A stretch of DNA of 64,000 nt, from contig JABWBO010000007.1 in assembly GCA_013360465.1 (NCBI GenBank), positions 1 to 64,000 on the forward strand. The letters run 5' to 3'. A model generated the notes under the pieces. The model searched no databases. It saw only the letters and a list, made by a program, of their open reading frames with translations, and was not told the DNA's origin. The translations under genes were made by a program, and so were the position numbers. Shown piece after piece: positions 62,145 through 64,000 of this stretch (its first letter is position 1; the number at the start of each line of letters is the position of its first letter). This DNA comes from Anaerolineae bacterium (lineage in GTDB: Bacteria; Chloroflexota; Anaerolineae; Aggregatilineales; Phototrophicaceae).

Positions 62145-62180
62145 CGCCGGGGCAGGACGAATCGGTCTTCTGCCCTGGCG
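62145..62180. terminator. Bidirectional terminator between pstB and the amidase gene
   Basis: Eleven-base arms with one G-T pair (62145-62155/62170-62180) enclose a 14-nt loop between the convergent pstB and nitrilase-family genes. A T run is lacking, so efficiency may be moderate. Confidence 0.6.
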
Positions 62181-62196
62181 TCATGAGCGCTGTTTC

Positions 62197-62985
62197 CTAG
62201 GCGCCGAAAATGTCCGACCGACGATCCTCGAATACCGGAATGCGGTTGCGCACGACATCGACATAATCCAGGTCGATCTCGGCGGTGACGACGCCAGGAG
62301 TCTCGCCAAATTCCACGACGACCTTCCCCCAGGGATCGACGATCATCGAATGTCCGCCGAATACCTTATCGCCGATCTGTCCAACGGCGTTGGTCGCCGC
62401 GATATAGCATTGATTCTCGATAGCGCGTGCGATCAGCAGAGTGCGCCAGTGGTCGATTCGTTCGATAGGCCACTCCGCCGGGATGACGATCAGCTTCGCC
62501 CCTTGAACCGCATAGCGCCGGAACAATTCCGGAAAACGCAGATCATAACAGATCGCCATGCCGGTCCCCCCCCAGGGGAGGTCCATCAGCAGCGGCGCGG
62601 AACCGGCTTGCAGGAAGCGGTCCTCTTCCATCAAACGAAACAGGTGCATCTTGCGGTAAACGCCCAGCAGCTTACCATTCGGCGCGAAGAATGTCCCGCT
62701 GTTGGCGACTTCCAGACCGCGTTTTTCCAGTAGAGAGCCGACGATGCTGAGCTTATTCTGCGTCGCCAACGTCGCAATCTGGGCGAAAATACCAACGTTC
62801 AGTGGGTTTGCCAGCTCGCGAGCGCGTTCCAGCGCGTAGCCGGTCGACCACAGTTCAGGCAGCAGAAGCAGATGTGACTTACGGAGCGCCGCTTCCGCAA
62901 TGTACTCCTCTGCGGTCGCCATATTCTTGCGCGGGTCGCCCAGGGCGATGTTCATTTGCCCCAGGCTGATCATCAATTTGACCAT
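62197..62985 (-). CDS. Nitrilase-superfamily carbon-nitrogen hydrolase (omega-amidase-like)
   Basis: This 262-residue enzyme has the Glu-Lys-Cys triad: Glu in LLLLPELWSTGY, Lys in GVYRKMHLFRLMEED and Cys in MAICYDLRFPELFRRY. The C-terminal part IIDPWGKVV-like (MIVDPWGKVVVEFGETPGVVTAEIDLDYVD) fits. Omega-amidase (2-oxoglutaramate or 2-oxosuccinamate) or a general amidase is most likely; substrate is not certain. It is convergent with pstB and precedes a shikimate-kinase-like gene in reverse order, with 7 bp between. Confidence 0.88.
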   Translation of the reverse strand: MVKLMISLGQMNIALGDPRKNMATAEEYIAEAALRKSHLLLLPELWSTGYALERARELANPLNVGIFAQIATLATQNKLSIVGSLLEKRGLEVANSGTFFAPNGKLLGVYRKMHLFRLMEEDRFLQAGSAPLLMDLPWGGTGMAICYDLRFPELFRRYAVQGAKLIVIPAEWPIERIDHWRTLLIARAIENQCYIAATNAVGQIGDKVFGGHSMIVDPWGKVVVEFGETPGVVTAEIDLDYVDVVRNRIPVFEDRRSDIFGA

Positions 62986-62992
62986 AGCTCTC

Positions 62993-63538
62993 TCACCCCA
63001 AGTCTACAACGCCCGAACGCTGCCGCCAGTGCGCAACGGCTTCCTCTAGCACCTCATTATCGCTCATTTCTGAGCTGTCGATTTCGATCACGCCGGGGCG
63101 ACCGCGCACCGCCCACTCGCGACGCAGCATGCCGATGGCGCGTTCCCGCTCCGCCGGATCGTGATAGCGCGCGCCCATCGCAATGTGCAGGCGTCGCAGC
63201 ACAGCATCCAGCGACGCCGCCAGACAGACCACGATGGAATTCACCTGAAGCCTTTCCAGAACCCCTACCTGCGCCAGCACATGTCCGCTGATATTCAGCA
63301 CGCTGCCGCGCGCCAGCGAAATCTCGGCGACAACATCGCCTTCCAGCGCCTTGAGCCGCGTCTCGCCGAAGCGAAGGCGAAACTCGTCGATGGGGGTGTC
63401 GACACGGGCTTCCAGCATGGCTTCAAAGTGCAGAAAGGGCATACGCAAACGTTCGGCGATGCGCCGGCTCAAGGCGAGCTGACCAGGTCCAATATACCCA
63501 GTCAGCACGAGATTCTGGTCAAAAGGCGTGGGCTGCAC
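62993..63538 (-). CDS. Shikimate-kinase-like protein without a P-loop
   Basis: This 181-residue protein resembles AroK in length and in NLVLTGYIGPGQLALSRRIAERLRMPFLHFEAMLEARVDTPIDEFRLRFGETRLKALEGDVV. The P-loop GxxGxGKT is GYIGPGQLA: Lys and Thr are replaced by Gln and Leu. The later RYHDPAERER and WAVRGRPGVIEIDSSEMSDNEV keep the helical parts. ATP binding is therefore doubtful. It may be a divergent small-molecule kinase or a regulatory homologue. It lies between the amidase and a HAD hydrolase gene. Confidence 0.7.
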   Translation of the reverse strand: MQPTPFDQNLVLTGYIGPGQLALSRRIAERLRMPFLHFEAMLEARVDTPIDEFRLRFGETRLKALEGDVVAEISLARGSVLNISGHVLAQVGVLERLQVNSIVVCLAASLDAVLRRLHIAMGARYHDPAERERAIGMLRREWAVRGRPGVIEIDSSEMSDNEVLEEAVAHWRQRSGVVDLG

Positions 63539-63555
63539 GGTCGATCCGCAGGTCC

Positions 63556-64000
63556 TCAGGCATTGCCGGTGACACGCCGCCAGCCCGCATACCAGGCATC
63601 AAGCAGGGACAGCAGTTCGGACAGACTGCGTATGCTGGCGTCGGGCACGACATCGGTGCGCAGCCCGCTTTCGGTGCGTGGAGTCAGACGCAGTACGGCG
63701 CGCATGCCAACACGCTGTGCCCCGACGATGTCAGCGTCGAGATCGTCGCCGACGAATACCGCCTCGGAAGGCGCAGCCCCGACCAGGTCCAGCGCCGCAT
63801 GGAAAATTTCCGCATGCGGCTTGAGCAAGCCGAAATCTGCCGCCGAAATCCGACAAATCGGGAAATAGTCGAACAACCCGTGCGCCGAAAGCTCGATATC
63901 GCGCATACTCATCGGCTGCGGCGCGTTGGTGACGATGCCGATCTTGATCCCCTGGTCGATCAGCTGCTTCAAGCTGGGGACGACATCGGGGAAAACGACC
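63556..64000 (-). CDS. HAD-family hydrolase, 5' end beyond the window
   Basis: The visible C-terminal part reads VVFPDVVPSLKQLIDQGIKIGIVTNAPQPM, in frame to the right edge. HAD motif II is IGIVTNA, the lysine of motif III is in FGLLKPHAEIFHAALDL, and motif IV is AVFVGDDLDADIVGAQRVGMRAVL. Motif I with the nucleophile Asp is outside the window. It is probably a phosphoglycolate-phosphatase-like or pyrophosphatase-like enzyme. It is followed at 17 bp by the shikimate-kinase-like gene. Confidence 0.85.
   Translation of the reverse strand, partial: VVFPDVVPSLKQLIDQGIKIGIVTNAPQPMSMRDIELSAHGLFDYFPICRISAADFGLLKPHAEIFHAALDLVGAAPSEAVFVGDDLDADIVGAQRVGMRAVLRLTPRTESGLRTDVVPDASIRSLSELLSLLDAWYAGWRRVTGNA

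Overview
This 64 kb window looks like a chromosomal segment of a GC-rich Chloroflexota bacterium, most likely of the Anaerolineae. The placement is an inference from the protein families: a CotH/VTC/DUF4956 set, a secreted polymer-forming protein with membrane helices, large families of Ala/Gly-rich hypothetical proteins, and ABC sugar importers without their own ATPase. No rRNA, tRNA or CRISPR array was seen.

Layout. (1) 1-3.6 kb: two membrane proteins and a secreted TAP-like alpha/beta hydrolase. (2) 3.9-13.7 kb: an accessory island that reads as an integrated mobilisable plasmid or IME. It holds an HU-like protein, a dense array of GTCGG repeats, a primase-polymerase/DUF3987 replication gene, a ribbon-helix-helix protein, a cluster of stem-loops (candidate oriT or origin), a small HUH relaxase, a 51-residue zinc-finger protein missed by length filters, a four-helix membrane protein and a divergent nuclease-like protein. 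A second, Tn554-like element (5778-9395) with two overlapping tyrosine recombinase genes sits inside the primase gene and cuts its zinc ribbon in two. (3) 13.9-17 kb: a VTC - DUF4956 - CotH module. (4) 17-27.2 kb: a LacI-regulated glycan locus (GH130, sugar ABC importer, secreted GH5-like glycosidase, secreted AGE-type epimerase, mannonate dehydratase) that fits beta-mannoside use. (5) 27.3-38.7 kb: acetoacetyl-CoA synthetase, a methyltransferase, PdxT, an extremely acidic protein, several beta-propeller-like proteins, a D-lactate dehydrogenase-type flavoprotein, and envelope-stress-like LiaF/PspC proteins. (6) 38.8-50.6 kb: FHA protein, polymer-forming membrane protein, flippase, FAD oxidoreductase, LysM lipoprotein, a dnaJ-htrA operon, a DtxR-family regulator, and a class A PBP homologue that has lost its transpeptidase motifs. 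(7) 50.7-57.5 kb: a response regulator/histidine kinase pair, MalY/PatB, RecN and NAD kinase. (8) 57.8-64 kb: pstSCAB, a nitrilase-family amidase, a shikimate-kinase-like protein without a P-loop, and a truncated HAD hydrolase.

The most unusual signal is the recombinase element in the primase gene. Its termini carry matching inverted sequence. Its right end continues the primase reading frame for about 110 codons with a substitute Cys/His pair, and its left end has an outward-facing ribosome-binding site and ATG in frame with the rest of the gene. This suggests an element that re-terminates and re-initiates its target instead of simply destroying it.
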